Notes under the pieces: model-generated | Told to the model about the DNA's origin: nothing | What the model saw: the letters and a program-made list of their open reading frames with translations, nothing else | Databases searched by the model: none | Shown: positions 18,601-26,560 of the stretch, in pieces | Position numbering within the stretch: position 1 is the stretch's first letter | Layout: each line of letters starts with the position of its first letter | Program-made: the position numbers and the translations under genes | Assembly: GCF_000153485.2 (NCBI RefSeq) | Contig: NC_018721.1 | Coordinates: forward strand, 3,534,001-3,598,000 | Direction: 5' to 3' | DNA from: Psychroflexus torquis ATCC 700755 | GTDB taxonomy: Bacteria > Bacteroidota > Bacteroidia > Flavobacteriales > Flavobacteriaceae | Length of the DNA stretch: 64,000 nt

Positions 18601-19537
18601 GGATATCATAGATAAATATAAAGTGAATCAATTTTACACCGCTCCTACAGCAATTAGAGCATTGGCTAAGCAGGACATTAAGTTTGTTAATCAATACGAT
18701 TTATCATCCCTGAAAGTTTTAGGAAGTGTAGGAGAGCCTATTAATGAAGAAGCTTGGAATTGGTACAATGAAAATATTGGCAAAAAGAAGTGCCCCATCG
18801 TAGATACGTGGTGGCAAACTGAAACAGGAGGTATTATGATTTCTCCAATTCCTTTTGTAACTCCAACTAAGCCTACTTATGCCACGCTTCCTCTACCAGG
18901 TATACAGCCTTCTTTAATGGATGAAAAAGGAAATGAAATTAAAGGGAATAGCAGTTCTGGACGACTTTGTATTAAGCATCCTTGGCCAAGTATGGCAAGA
19001 ACTGTTTATGGAGATCATCAACGGTATATCGACACTTATTTTTCAGCTTATGAAAATATTTATTTCACTGGAGATGGGGCTCTCAGAGATGAGGTGGGTT
19101 ACTACCGTATAACAGGTAGAGTAGACGATGTCATCATAGTGTCTGGTCATAATTTAGGAACTGCACCAATAGAAGATGCTATCAATGAGCATCCAGCAGT
19201 TGCAGAGTCTGCTATTGTGGGATTTCCTCACCAAGTGAAGGGAAATGCTTTAGCTGGGTTTATCATTTTGAAAAACGATGGAGAATCCAGAAATAGGGAA
19301 AATTTAAGCAAAGAAATCAATCAATTAATTTCAAGTAAAATAGGCCCTATAGCCAAGTTGGATCGTGTTCATTTTGTTTCTGGTTTACCTAAAACTCGAA
19401 GTGGAAAGATCATGAGAAGAATTATGAGAAAGGTATCTTGCAACGAAGCAGATCAAATAGGAGACGTCTCAACGTTGCTTGATCCTACAATTGTTGATGA
19501 GATAAAAGAAAAGGTAGCCCCTTTTTTATACGAATAA
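15677..19537 (+). CDS. Fused PrpE-like propionyl-CoA synthetase and acetyl-CoA synthetase
   Basis: 1286 residues holding two complete ANL-superfamily synthetases. Module 1 (1 to about 620): A3 loop YTSGTTGSPKG at 238-248, WWQTESGW at 388-395 (PrpE-type), A10 lysine K589 in LPKTRSGK. Module 2 (about 640-1286): YTSGSTGTPKG at 895-905, WWQTETGG at 1045-1052 (Acs-type, acetate pocket Trp), K1244 in LPKTRSGK. Both keep all catalytic motifs. No Met lies in the linker between about 615 and 690 and no stop is present, so this is a true fusion rather than a missed gene boundary. It activates acetate and propionate (or similar acids) to acyl-CoA. Both A10 lysines are targets of regulatory acetylation in relatives. 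It ends the module, 11 bases after the regulator. Confidence 0.93.
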   Translation: MDYKEVYLKSIEHPEEFWLEESKKIKWFKAPTKAFEQTSEGIYNWFPDGETNLSYLCLDQHVEDGYGDEIALIYDSAVRQKQVKYTYSEVLEKVSKLAGGLKELGVEKGDRVIIYMPMISHSLFSMLACARIGAIHSVVFGGFAPDELAIRIDDAKPKVIITATSGIEVDRLIAYKPMLDEAIEKAKHKVEKVIVFNRKLGVEFEEKPYDIDYLELMEKAKPVNAVALKSQDPSYILYTSGTTGSPKGVVRDIGGYAVGLKFSMENIYGTKPGDTFWAASDVGWVVGHSYIVYAPMIQRNTTIIYEGKPVKTPDAGAFWRVIEDHKVNVMFTAPTAFRAIKKEDPHGEFIKKYDISSLKYQFLAGERCDETTLKWAQNHLKIPVIDHWWQTESGWPNVANFMGMDALPIKLGSSGKPVPGYDLVILSEEGEVLPANTEGYICSKLPLPPGFMQTLWDNHERYKNGYLSKFPGYYFSGDGGFIDEEGYVFITGRIDDVINVSGHRLSTASLEEVVSQHPSVAECAVVALQDALKGEVPLAIVVPILGDEDYESYKMQTEIVQLVRDKIGPIAALKNVVIVKRLPKTRSGKTLRRTLKKLVAGEPYKLPSTIEDPMVISEIIEIFDQQKIGAFSFNKNQVTQSLKALTTSYYNIDSLAKYIDVYRISQNDPENFWNTIAERNFVWRKKWDSVLKWNREKAEVSWFEGAQLNITENAIDRHLKTRGNKTAIIWEPNNPDEEALHITYNELSKRVNKMANVLKRNGVLKGDRVCIYLPMIPELAISTLACARIGAVHSVVFAGFSASALSSRINDSDCKMVITSDGSYRGSKTIDLKGIVDEALESTPSVECVLVAKRTFSKIEMTENRDVWLHEELKKVDDKCEVEIMDAEDMLFILYTSGSTGTPKGMVHTTAGYMVYTAFSFKNVFQYKENDVYWCTADIGWITGHSYIVYGPLLNGATTLMFEGVPSYPDFGRFWDIIDKYKVNQFYTAPTAIRALAKQDIKFVNQYDLSSLKVLGSVGEPINEEAWNWYNENIGKKKCPIVDTWWQTETGGIMISPIPFVTPTKPTYATLPLPGIQPSLMDEKGNEIKGNSSSGRLCIKHPWPSMARTVYGDHQRYIDTYFSAYENIYFTGDGALRDEVGYYRITGRVDDVIIVSGHNLGTAPIEDAINEHPAVAESAIVGFPHQVKGNALAGFIILKNDGESRNRENLSKEINQLISSKIGPIAKLDRVHFVSGLPKTRSGKIMRRIMRKVSCNEADQIGDVSTLLDPTIVDEIKEKVAPFLYE

Positions 19538-19566
19538 GGGGTTGAAATTCGATTTAAGCTGATTTA

Positions 19567-19632
19567 ATGAAACTCATAACCTGTTCACTTAAAGGGAATT
19601 GATTCGGTGATGAGTTTCATTTTTTTATTTTT
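19567..19632 (+). terminator. Terminator after the synthetase gene
   Basis: ATGAAACTCAT (19567-19577) pairs perfectly with ATGAGTTTCAT (19610-19620) around a 32-base loop and is followed by a run of Ts. Confidence 0.7.
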
Positions 19633-19653
19633 TTTGTTATTTATTGAAATCCT

Positions 19654-19683
19654 TTTGTAGAATGCAATATTATATTAAATTTG
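19654..19683 (+). promoter_or_regulatory. Promoter of tRNA-His
   Basis: TTTG at 19654-19657 and TAAATTTG at 19676-19683 are 18 bases apart and match the Bacteroidota -33/-7 pattern, with the mature tRNA 5' end 22 bases further. Confidence 0.7.
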
Positions 19684-19704
19684 CAGTGTCTTAAAAGACA
19701 ACTG

Positions 19705-19780
19705 GTGGATGTAGCTCAGTTGGTTAGAGCACTGGTTTGTGGTATCAGGGGTCGTGGGTTCGAGCCCCATCTTCCACCCA
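19705..19780 (+). tRNA. tRNA-His (GTG)
   Basis: Cloverleaf is readable: acceptor GTGGATG/CTTCCAC (one T-T mismatch at the sixth pair), D arm GCTCAGTTGGTTAGAGC, anticodon stem CTGGT/ATCAG with loop TTGTGGT (anticodon GTG), T arm GTGGG-TTCGAGC-CCCAT. A G at 19704 provides the extra -1 base that pairs with C73, the identity element for His. The encoded 3' end reads CCCA rather than a clean C73-CCA, so the tail is at least partly added enzymatically. Confidence 0.97.
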
Positions 19781-19813
19781 AAAAAGTCCTATCGTTTTCG
19801 ATAGGACTTTTTT
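19781..19813. terminator. Bidirectional terminator between tRNA-His and M28 peptidase gene
   Basis: A 14-bp perfect stem AAAAAGTCCTATCG / CGATAGGACTTTTT with a TTTT loop, serving the tRNA on the + strand and the convergent peptidase gene on the minus strand. Confidence 0.88.
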
Positions 19814-19825
19814 ATTTAGGTGCTT

Positions 19826-21163
19826 TTATCTCATGATTTTTGAAGGAAAGACGACTGCGCTTTCATGACCATTTTTTCCAATCGCTGCTACTCCAAAGTA
19901 AAAATTATCGATAATAATTCCTTTTAGAGTCACTTCATTCACATTTTCAACATATCTAAAATGATCCCACGTAGGAGAAGTTGTCATTCTCCAGTAAATC
20001 TTATAGCCTTTAATATCTTTAGCATCTCTCTGTTTCCATGCAAGTTTTACAGAGGGTTCTACAATACCACCGATCTCTACCTCGGTTGGGGCAGGAGGAG
20101 CCCATGCTAAACTAGCCATAGAGATAGCATTTACAGCCGTTAATTTTTTATGATAGTCAAAATTGACATGGTCGATGACATCGCCATATTCAATACCATC
20201 TTCTGTTCGAATATCTTGATGCTGCCGATTATAATTTTCATGAGCTTCCATGATCCGTATCCCTGGGAAACCTAAATCATTAAAAGGTTTATGGTGACCT
20301 CCACGACCAAAACGGTCTAACCTGTATACCATCATAGGATTCATTTCTGGCATATAGGTTTGCGTTGTTTTATGAACATATCTAGCAAGTTGTCTAGAAC
20401 TTCCATCTACTTCTCCACCATAAAAACGCTTCATTTGTCTCTCCCTGTCAGTTTCAGTTGGATTGTAAGCTTCACTAAAGATCCTAAACGTGCGGTTGTC
20501 GATAACTCCATCCAAACCTTCAATATTTCCTATCATATCGTTATTGAGGACTCCAATGATATTCCATTCATTTTCCTTAGCATAGTTAGCCAAAAACTGT
20601 CCGCCATACAAACCTTGTTCTTCTCCACTCAAGCCGACGTAAACAATACTATGGTCAAACTCATATTGACTTAGAACTCGGGCAGCTTCCATAGCCCCGG
20701 CAATTCCAGTAGCATTGTCATTGGCTCCTGGAGCGTCTGTTTTAAAATCTTGAGTGTCTGACGCTCTAGAATCGATATCACCGCTCATAATAATGTATGA
20801 ATTTGGATATTTCTTTCCTTTTTGAACTGCTACGACATTAACTATTTCTGCAGTTTTAGGTATTCGATTTCCCATTTCTGGCGTAACGGTTTCACTTTGA
20901 TAGAAAACAGTAAGGCAATCACCACAGTTTTTTGAAATACGTTCGAACTCTCCTTTGATCCATCGTCTAGCTGCACCAATACCACGAGTATCGCTTTCTG
21001 TTTCACTAAAGGTGTTTCGGGTTCCGAAATCAACTAGGTTTTGAACGTTGTATTCAAGTTTTTCAGCTGATACTTCATCCACAATATCATAAATTCTAGT
21101 ATCTACTTGGCCGTAAAACAGACTTGCAAATCCTAAAAAGGCAATCGTAATAACTTTTCTCAT
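19826..21163 (-). CDS. Secreted M28 family metallopeptidase
   Basis: 445 residues from the ATG at 21163 (MRKVITIAFLG, a signal peptide); a TTG seven codons upstream is in frame but less likely. The M28 aminopeptidase blocks are present: GANDNATGIAG (bridging Asp), SGEEQGLYGG (catalytic and ligand Glu), NNDMIGN (Asp ligand) and a late histidine region HENYNRQHQD. The first metal-ligand block reads SGDIDSR, with Asp where most M28 enzymes have His. The C-terminal about 90 residues look like a fibronectin-III-like beta domain (VEIGGIVEPSVKLAWKQR). Probably a periplasmic or cell-surface exopeptidase. It is monocistronic, ending at the bidirectional hairpin. Confidence 0.87.
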   Translation of the reverse strand: MRKVITIAFLGFASLFYGQVDTRIYDIVDEVSAEKLEYNVQNLVDFGTRNTFSETESDTRGIGAARRWIKGEFERISKNCGDCLTVFYQSETVTPEMGNRIPKTAEIVNVVAVQKGKKYPNSYIIMSGDIDSRASDTQDFKTDAPGANDNATGIAGAMEAARVLSQYEFDHSIVYVGLSGEEQGLYGGQFLANYAKENEWNIIGVLNNDMIGNIEGLDGVIDNRTFRIFSEAYNPTETDRERQMKRFYGGEVDGSSRQLARYVHKTTQTYMPEMNPMMVYRLDRFGRGGHHKPFNDLGFPGIRIMEAHENYNRQHQDIRTEDGIEYGDVIDHVNFDYHKKLTAVNAISMASLAWAPPAPTEVEIGGIVEPSVKLAWKQRDAKDIKGYKIYWRMTTSPTWDHFRYVENVNEVTLKGIIIDNFYFGVAAIGKNGHESAVVFPSKIMR

Positions 21164-21234
21164 TGTATTTATTTTAAAATTCAATTTACCATAATTTTAG
21201 AGGAATAAAAATTTTAAGAGCCAAGGCGGTTTGT

Positions 21235-21242
21235 TATCTTTG
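21235..21242 (+). promoter_or_regulatory. Bacteroidota -7 element for pheT
   Basis: TATCTTTG matches TAnnTTTG, 20 bases before the pheT ATG, implying a very short leader of about 15 bases with no T-box or attenuator. Confidence 0.5.
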
Positions 21243-21262
21243 CGCCTCTATAAATATAAAGT

Positions 21263-23689
21263 ATGAAGATTTCTTTCAATTGGTTAAAACAATTCATCAA
21301 TACAAAATGGTCTGCAGAAGAGACTGAAGTTTTACTTACAGATTTAGGTCTTGAAGTAGAAGGCATTGAAGCATTTGAATCTATAAAAGGTAGGCTAGAA
21401 GGTATCCTTGTGGGTCGTGTAGAATCTTGTGAATCCCATCCTAATGCTGACCGGCTGAAGTTAACTAAAGTCAATATTGGTACAGATACATTACTAACTA
21501 TTGTTTGCGGAGCTCCAAATGTTGCTGAAGGTCAATTAGTTCCTGTTGCAACCATTGGTACTACTTTATATGATGATAAAGGCCAACCCTGGACTATTAA
21601 GAAAGGCAAGATAAGAGGAGAAGTAAGTGAAGGTATGATTTGTGCCGAAGATGAAATAGGCCTTGGTGGAAGTCACGATGGAATAATGGTGTTGGAAGAT
21701 GCATTAATACCTGGAACACCCCTAAATGAAGTATTTCCGGTTGAAACTGATGAGGTTTTTGAAATTGGTTTAACACCCAACAGAGCAGACGCTATGTCTC
21801 ATTGGGGAGTAGCAAGAGATTTAAGAGCTGGATTAATTCAAAATGAAATCAACTTACCTATTGACACCCCTTCTGTGAGTAGTTTTCATGTTGAAAACAG
21901 AAGCAACAGAGTGTCTATAGAAGTGAAAAAACCCAAATTGGCCCCAAGATATTGTGGAGTTACTGTTTCGGGTATTGAGGTAAAGGAATCACCAGACTGG
22001 TTAAAAAATAAACTAAAAGCTATAGGAATAAATCCTAAAAACACTATTGTAGATGCCACAAATTATGTGATGCATGAGTTAGGACAACCTCTGCATGCTT
22101 TTGATTTAGACAAAATTAAAGATCGAAAAATTCAAGTTAAAACTTTAAAGAGTGGGACTAAGTTTACCACTTTAGACGGGATAGAAAGAGAACTTCATGA
22201 GGACGACTTAATGATTTGTGACTCACAAAAACCACTTTGTATAGCTGGGGTTTTCGGGGGTCTAGAATCTGGGGTTACAAAAAACACGTCTAGCATATTT
22301 CTAGAAAGTGCTTACTTTAATGCTGTAAGCATTCGTAAAACTGCTAAAAGGCACGGTCTCAATACAGACGCTTCTTTTAGATACGAAAGAGGTATAGATC
22401 CTAATATTACAGAATTCGCTCTTAAAAGAGCGGTTTTATTAATTCAAGAAATTTCAGGAGGTCATGTCACTAGTGATGTAGATGATTTTTATCCTAAGAA
22501 AATTGAAGATTTTCAAGTGTTTCTAACTTTTGATAAAATAAATCATTTGATAGGACAGGAAATTGATTCTGGGGTCATTAAAACAATTCTCACCTCTCTG
22601 GACATCAAGGTAAACAATGTTTCGGAAAGTGGATTGGGACTTACTATCCCCGCTTATAGAGTAGATGTGCGAAGGGAAGTGGATGTTATTGAGGAGATTT
22701 TGAGAGTATATGGGTATAATAATATTGAATCTGATAGCAAGTTCAATGTTTCTGTTGCCAACTCATCTCCTTACGACGACTATAAAGTCCAAAATAAAAT
22801 AGCAGACCAACTCGTGTCCCAAGGTTTCTATGAAACGATGGCTAATTCTTTGACGACCAAATCCTACGTAGATTTAATCGACGACCTTAAGGAAGAACAT
22901 AATGTAAATATTCTCAACGCTTTAAGTTCCGATCTTGGCGTTATGAGACAATCTATGCTATGTTCTGGCTTGGAATCTCTAAGCTATAATATCAATAGAA
23001 AAAGTACCGATTTAAAATTCTTTGAATTTGGTAAAACCTACCACAAATTCAACTCAGATTATAAGGAGCTTAAGCACTTGTCTTTATTTCTGACTGGTTT
23101 TAAATCTTCTAAGACTTGGATTAGACCTCAAGAAACGACTAGCTTTTTTGAACTCAAAGGAATCTTAGCAAGTATTTTCGAAAAACTTGGTATTACAGAT
23201 CTTTCCTTTCAGACTGTAGAATCTTCATTGTTTTCAGAAGGTCTTATGGGTAAAATAAAAGCTCAAACCATTGTTGAATTTGGAAGAGTAACCCCTCATA
23301 TTTTAAAATCTTTTGATATTGATCAAGAAGTTTTATATGCAGATGTTCACTGGGATGCCGTCTTAGAGGTCATTCAAAATCATCAATTAAAAATAAAAGA
23401 CATACCTAAGTATCCTTCTACTCAAAGGGATTTTGCATTACTTTTAGATAAATCGGTGAAATTTGATGATCTTAAAACATCAGCCTTCAAAACAGATAAG
23501 ACTATTCTTAAGGAGGTAGATTTATTCGACGTTTATGAAGGAGACAAGTTACCTGAAGAAAAAAAGAGCTATGCGCTTAGGTTTAAATTTATAGATGAAG
23601 AGAAAACACTTACCGATAAGCAGGTGGATAAAGTCATGACTAAACTCCAAAATCGATTTGAAACTGAATTCGGCGCTAGTTTAAGATAA
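21263..23689 (+). CDS. pheT: Phenylalanine--tRNA ligase beta subunit
   Basis: 808 residues, full length for the bacterial long form. The N-terminal start MKISFNWLKQFI, the EMAP/OB tRNA-binding domain around 40-150 (SCESHPNADRLKLTKVNIG), the B3/B4 editing domain, the B5 domain (VFLTFDKINHLIGQ) and the C-terminal ferredoxin-fold anticodon-binding domain (about 715-808, YPSTQRDFALLLDK) are all present. It is the structural/editing subunit of the alpha2beta2 PheRS; pheS is not adjacent, which is usual in Flavobacteriia. Confidence 0.97.
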   Translation: MKISFNWLKQFINTKWSAEETEVLLTDLGLEVEGIEAFESIKGRLEGILVGRVESCESHPNADRLKLTKVNIGTDTLLTIVCGAPNVAEGQLVPVATIGTTLYDDKGQPWTIKKGKIRGEVSEGMICAEDEIGLGGSHDGIMVLEDALIPGTPLNEVFPVETDEVFEIGLTPNRADAMSHWGVARDLRAGLIQNEINLPIDTPSVSSFHVENRSNRVSIEVKKPKLAPRYCGVTVSGIEVKESPDWLKNKLKAIGINPKNTIVDATNYVMHELGQPLHAFDLDKIKDRKIQVKTLKSGTKFTTLDGIERELHEDDLMICDSQKPLCIAGVFGGLESGVTKNTSSIFLESAYFNAVSIRKTAKRHGLNTDASFRYERGIDPNITEFALKRAVLLIQEISGGHVTSDVDDFYPKKIEDFQVFLTFDKINHLIGQEIDSGVIKTILTSLDIKVNNVSESGLGLTIPAYRVDVRREVDVIEEILRVYGYNNIESDSKFNVSVANSSPYDDYKVQNKIADQLVSQGFYETMANSLTTKSYVDLIDDLKEEHNVNILNALSSDLGVMRQSMLCSGLESLSYNINRKSTDLKFFEFGKTYHKFNSDYKELKHLSLFLTGFKSSKTWIRPQETTSFFELKGILASIFEKLGITDLSFQTVESSLFSEGLMGKIKAQTIVEFGRVTPHILKSFDIDQEVLYADVHWDAVLEVIQNHQLKIKDIPKYPSTQRDFALLLDKSVKFDDLKTSAFKTDKTILKEVDLFDVYEGDKLPEEKKSYALRFKFIDEEKTLTDKQVDKVMTKLQNRFETEFGASLR

Positions 23690-23768
23690 CTTGACTTTAG
23701 ACGATATTTAAAATTAATAACGGTTTTATATCGAGACGTTTTCTATTTTTAACGAAAATTAAATTCAA

Positions 23769-24206
23769 ATGGATTTACAAGACGACTTTGTAAAGCGAAT
23801 GATTGAAGATTTTGTACCAATCCATAAATTCTTAGGTTTACAAGTGTTGGATATCAAGAAAGATTACGTCAAAGTAAGAGTTCCTTTTAGAGCTGAAGTG
23901 GTTGGAGACATAAGATCCAACCGATGGCATGGAGGTATTATTACGACGGTTATGGATTCAGTAGGTGGGATTGTAGGAGGAACTCATCTAAGCTCTATAA
24001 AGGATAAGATGGCCACCATAGATATAAGAGTTGATTTTTTAAGTCCTGTTCATGGCAAAGCCATAATTGTAGAAGGAAAGACTTTGAGGTTAGGATCTAG
24101 AATTTTTGTTGCTAACATGAAATGTTGGCTAGAGGAAGACCCTAATAAGGAGGTTTTAGCAGAAGGAAGAGGAGTCTATAATTTCATACGTTTACAAAAA
24201 GGCTGA
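23769..24206 (+). CDS. Hotdog-fold thioesterase, PaaI/YdiI-like
   Basis: 145 residues. LGLQVLDIKKDYVKVRVPFR leads into the hotdog motif RWHGGIITTVMDSVGGIVGG, with the HGG(I/V)..T..D signature of PaaI-type acyl-CoA thioesterases, then VDFLSPVHG. It hydrolyses an acyl-CoA or aryl-CoA thioester; the substrate cannot be told from sequence. The gap to pheT is 79 bases, so it could share the pheT transcript. Confidence 0.85.
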   Translation: MDLQDDFVKRMIEDFVPIHKFLGLQVLDIKKDYVKVRVPFRAEVVGDIRSNRWHGGIITTVMDSVGGIVGGTHLSSIKDKMATIDIRVDFLSPVHGKAIIVEGKTLRLGSRIFVANMKCWLEEDPNKEVLAEGRGVYNFIRLQKG

Positions 24207-24307
24207 TTCTTGATTGAATATATACTTATTACATGTTAAAATTTAGAGATGCAATTGTTTGAACTCAACTTAGTTATTACATTTATAACCAACGATGTAA
24301 ATGATAT

Positions 24308-25030
24308 ATGATGTTTCCAAGAACAAACCTTAAAGATCAACTCGATAGAGTAAAATTTAAAAAGACTTCCAATGAAAATATTTTAAAGGAAGTTGAATCA
24401 ATTTTCAGCAATGTTGATGCTGAAAACACTATTATTTTGAATAAAATAGCCTCTGGTGACGATATAAATTTCAATAATTTTAATACCGACAAGCTAGAGT
24501 CAAGTAAAATTTACCATATTAACCAGATTGAACAAATTTGTATCAATTACAGATTGAGGTTTTTAGATTCTAAATATTTCAAAGGCAAATTGCCATACGA
24601 AGCTATCTCTAAAATTAAAACTTTAGAAGAAGAGCATGAGACAGATTTAAAGGGTTTTAAGATTATGGCGCCTTCAAAATTGTTTAAACTTGAAAATGCA
24701 GATGATCCTTTATTATTTGCGCCCATTGGAAATGATTATTATTATTTAATCCATAAATGGGGAAACGATTTAAGTCCATTTCGTCGTATAATGATGTGGC
24801 CTTTTAAAACTTTCGAAAACTTTATATTTTTCGCTTTGTTTTCAGCCTTGGTCTGTACATTCTTAGTTCCTAGTGGTTTCTTTATGGATGAAGATAACCT
24901 TACAACTGAGTTTATATTGCTTTATTTGTTTATGTTTAAATGGATAGGTGGGGTTTCTATTTTCTACGGTTTTTCAAAAGGCAAAAATTTTAACACTGCA
25001 ATTTGGAGAAGTAAATATTATAATGCTTAA
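24308..25030 (+). CDS. Unknown protein with two C-terminal membrane helices
   Basis: 240 residues. A soluble charged N-terminal region (1 to about 165; helix-rich, with LEEEHETDLKGFKIMAPSKLF) is followed by two hydrophobic helices (about 170-190, IFFALFSALVCTFLVPSGFF, and 203-220) and a basic end. No signal peptide, so the soluble part faces the cytoplasm. I do not recognise a named family, though proteins with this layout occur in flavobacteria as conserved hypotheticals. Isolated gene, with a terminator 45 bases after its stop. Confidence 0.7.
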   Translation: MMFPRTNLKDQLDRVKFKKTSNENILKEVESIFSNVDAENTIILNKIASGDDINFNNFNTDKLESSKIYHINQIEQICINYRLRFLDSKYFKGKLPYEAISKIKTLEEEHETDLKGFKIMAPSKLFKLENADDPLLFAPIGNDYYYLIHKWGNDLSPFRRIMMWPFKTFENFIFFALFSALVCTFLVPSGFFMDEDNLTTEFILLYLFMFKWIGGVSIFYGFSKGKNFNTAIWRSKYYNA

Positions 25031-25074
25031 AATTGCAGTATGATTATTTTACAATTTATAAAATATCAATTATC

Positions 25075-25101
25075 ACCCGCAATGTTTTGCGGGTTTCTTC
25101 T
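25075..25101 (+). terminator. Rho-independent terminator
   Basis: ACCCGCAA / TTGCGGGT stem with a 4-base loop, followed by a T-rich stretch. The remaining bases up to lysA (25102-25295) are non-coding with nothing else recognised. Confidence 0.75.
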
Positions 25102-25295
25102 TAAGTCCTACAAAATGAGACTTAAAACAATTCTGTTTTCCAAAAAACCACAACGTAAACACTGCAAGATTTCAAAGAAATGCACTTTGAAGTCTATGAT
25201 AGCAGGGTAATTTCAATTCAACTTATATCTACTATCTAGATCCGATTAAATTAATTTTAACCGCAAAACCCTTATATATTTAAATTTTACTACAA

Positions 25296-26501
25296 ATGAC
25301 ACATGCAAATCTTTTAGAAGTCACCCAACAGTTTGGGAGTCCTGTTTACGTTTATGATTCAGAAACGATAATAAATCAATATAAACGCCTGACAGAAGCA
25401 TTCAAAAAAGTAAAACATTTGCGTTTACATTATGCAGTTAAAGCCCTTTCAAATTTAAGTATTCTCCGTTTGTTCAATCAGTTGGGAAGTGGTTTAGATA
25501 CAGTCTCTATACAAGAAGTGAAGCTTGGTATAGCCGCTGGGGTAAATCCTAAAAAAATTATATTTACTCCCAATGGCGTTTCTATAGGAGAATTGGAAGA
25601 AGCTGTAGGTTTGGGAGTTCAAATTAACATAGATAATTTGCTTATTTTAGAGCAATTTGGAACAAAACATCCAAAAGTTCCTGTTTGTATTAGAATAAAC
25701 CCACATGTCATGGCTGGTGGAAACACCAATATTTCTGTAGGTCATATAGATTCTAAATTTGGTATTTCTATACATCAAATGCCTCATGTATTACGTATTG
25801 TTGAAAATACAGGAATGACTATCAATGGCATTCACATGCATACTGGTAGTGATATTTTGGATATTGGGGTTTTTCTTTATGCAGCTGAAATTTTATTTGA
25901 TGTTGCCGCTAAATTTCAGAATCTTGAATTCTTAGATTTTGGAAGTGGATTTAAAGTTCCTTACCATGAGGGAGATATCGAAACAGACGTAGAAGAATTA
26001 GGCACAAAATTGACAAAACGTTTCAACGAATTTTGTAAATCCTACGGTAAAGATTTAACCTTAGCCTTTGAGCCAGGTAAATTTTTGGTAAGTGAAGCTG
26101 GTTTCTTTTTGGCCAAAGTTAATGTTGTTAAGCAAACAACCTCTACAGTGTTTGCTCAGATTGATTCTGGTTTCAATCATTTAGTTCGGCCTATGTTTTA
26201 TGGTTCTAACCATGATATTATAAATATATCCCACCCAAAGCGCAATAAAAGATTTTATTCAGTTGTCGGTTACATTTGCGAAACTGACACCTTTGCCAAT
26301 AATAAAATGATTACTGAAATAAGCGAAGGTGATATTCTAGCTTTTAAAAACGCTGGTGCCTATTGTTACTCGATGGCGAGTAACTATAATTCTAGATTTA
26401 GACCCCCAGAGGTTTTATGGCATAAAGGTAAAGCTCACCTGATTAGGCAGCGAGAAACCTTTGATGATATCGTAAGAAACCAATTGGAAGTAGCACTTTA
26501 A
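25296..26501 (+). CDS. lysA: Diaminopimelate decarboxylase
   Basis: 401 residues, a fold-type III PLP enzyme. PLP lysine K49 in HYAVKALSN, HMHTGSDI (the His stacking on PLP), GSGFKVPY glycine-rich phosphate loop, EPGKFLVSEAG, the CETDTF segment with the active-site Cys of the partner subunit, and GAYCYSMASNYN near the C-terminus. It converts meso-diaminopimelate to L-lysine, the last step of lysine biosynthesis. Monocistronic, convergent with the DsbD-like gene. Confidence 0.95.
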   Translation: MTHANLLEVTQQFGSPVYVYDSETIINQYKRLTEAFKKVKHLRLHYAVKALSNLSILRLFNQLGSGLDTVSIQEVKLGIAAGVNPKKIIFTPNGVSIGELEEAVGLGVQINIDNLLILEQFGTKHPKVPVCIRINPHVMAGGNTNISVGHIDSKFGISIHQMPHVLRIVENTGMTINGIHMHTGSDILDIGVFLYAAEILFDVAAKFQNLEFLDFGSGFKVPYHEGDIETDVEELGTKLTKRFNEFCKSYGKDLTLAFEPGKFLVSEAGFFLAKVNVVKQTTSTVFAQIDSGFNHLVRPMFYGSNHDIINISHPKRNKRFYSVVGYICETDTFANNKMITEISEGDILAFKNAGAYCYSMASNYNSRFRPPEVLWHKGKAHLIRQRETFDDIVRNQLEVAL

Positions 26502-26526
26502 AGAGATTTTATTTTATTAACACATG

Positions 26527-26560
26527 AGAAAAAGGTAGAGATTTAAACTCTATCTTTTCT
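26527..26560. terminator. Bidirectional hairpin between lysA and the DsbD-like gene
   Basis: GAAAAAGGTAGAG pairs with CTCTATCTTTTC around a 7-base loop with a single bulge; the right arm includes the stop codon of the minus-strand gene. Confidence 0.6.

Noticed and set aside
15677..19537. Two separate genes wrongly joined
   Set aside because: No start codon near the start of the second module and no stop or frameshift at the linker in the given sequence.
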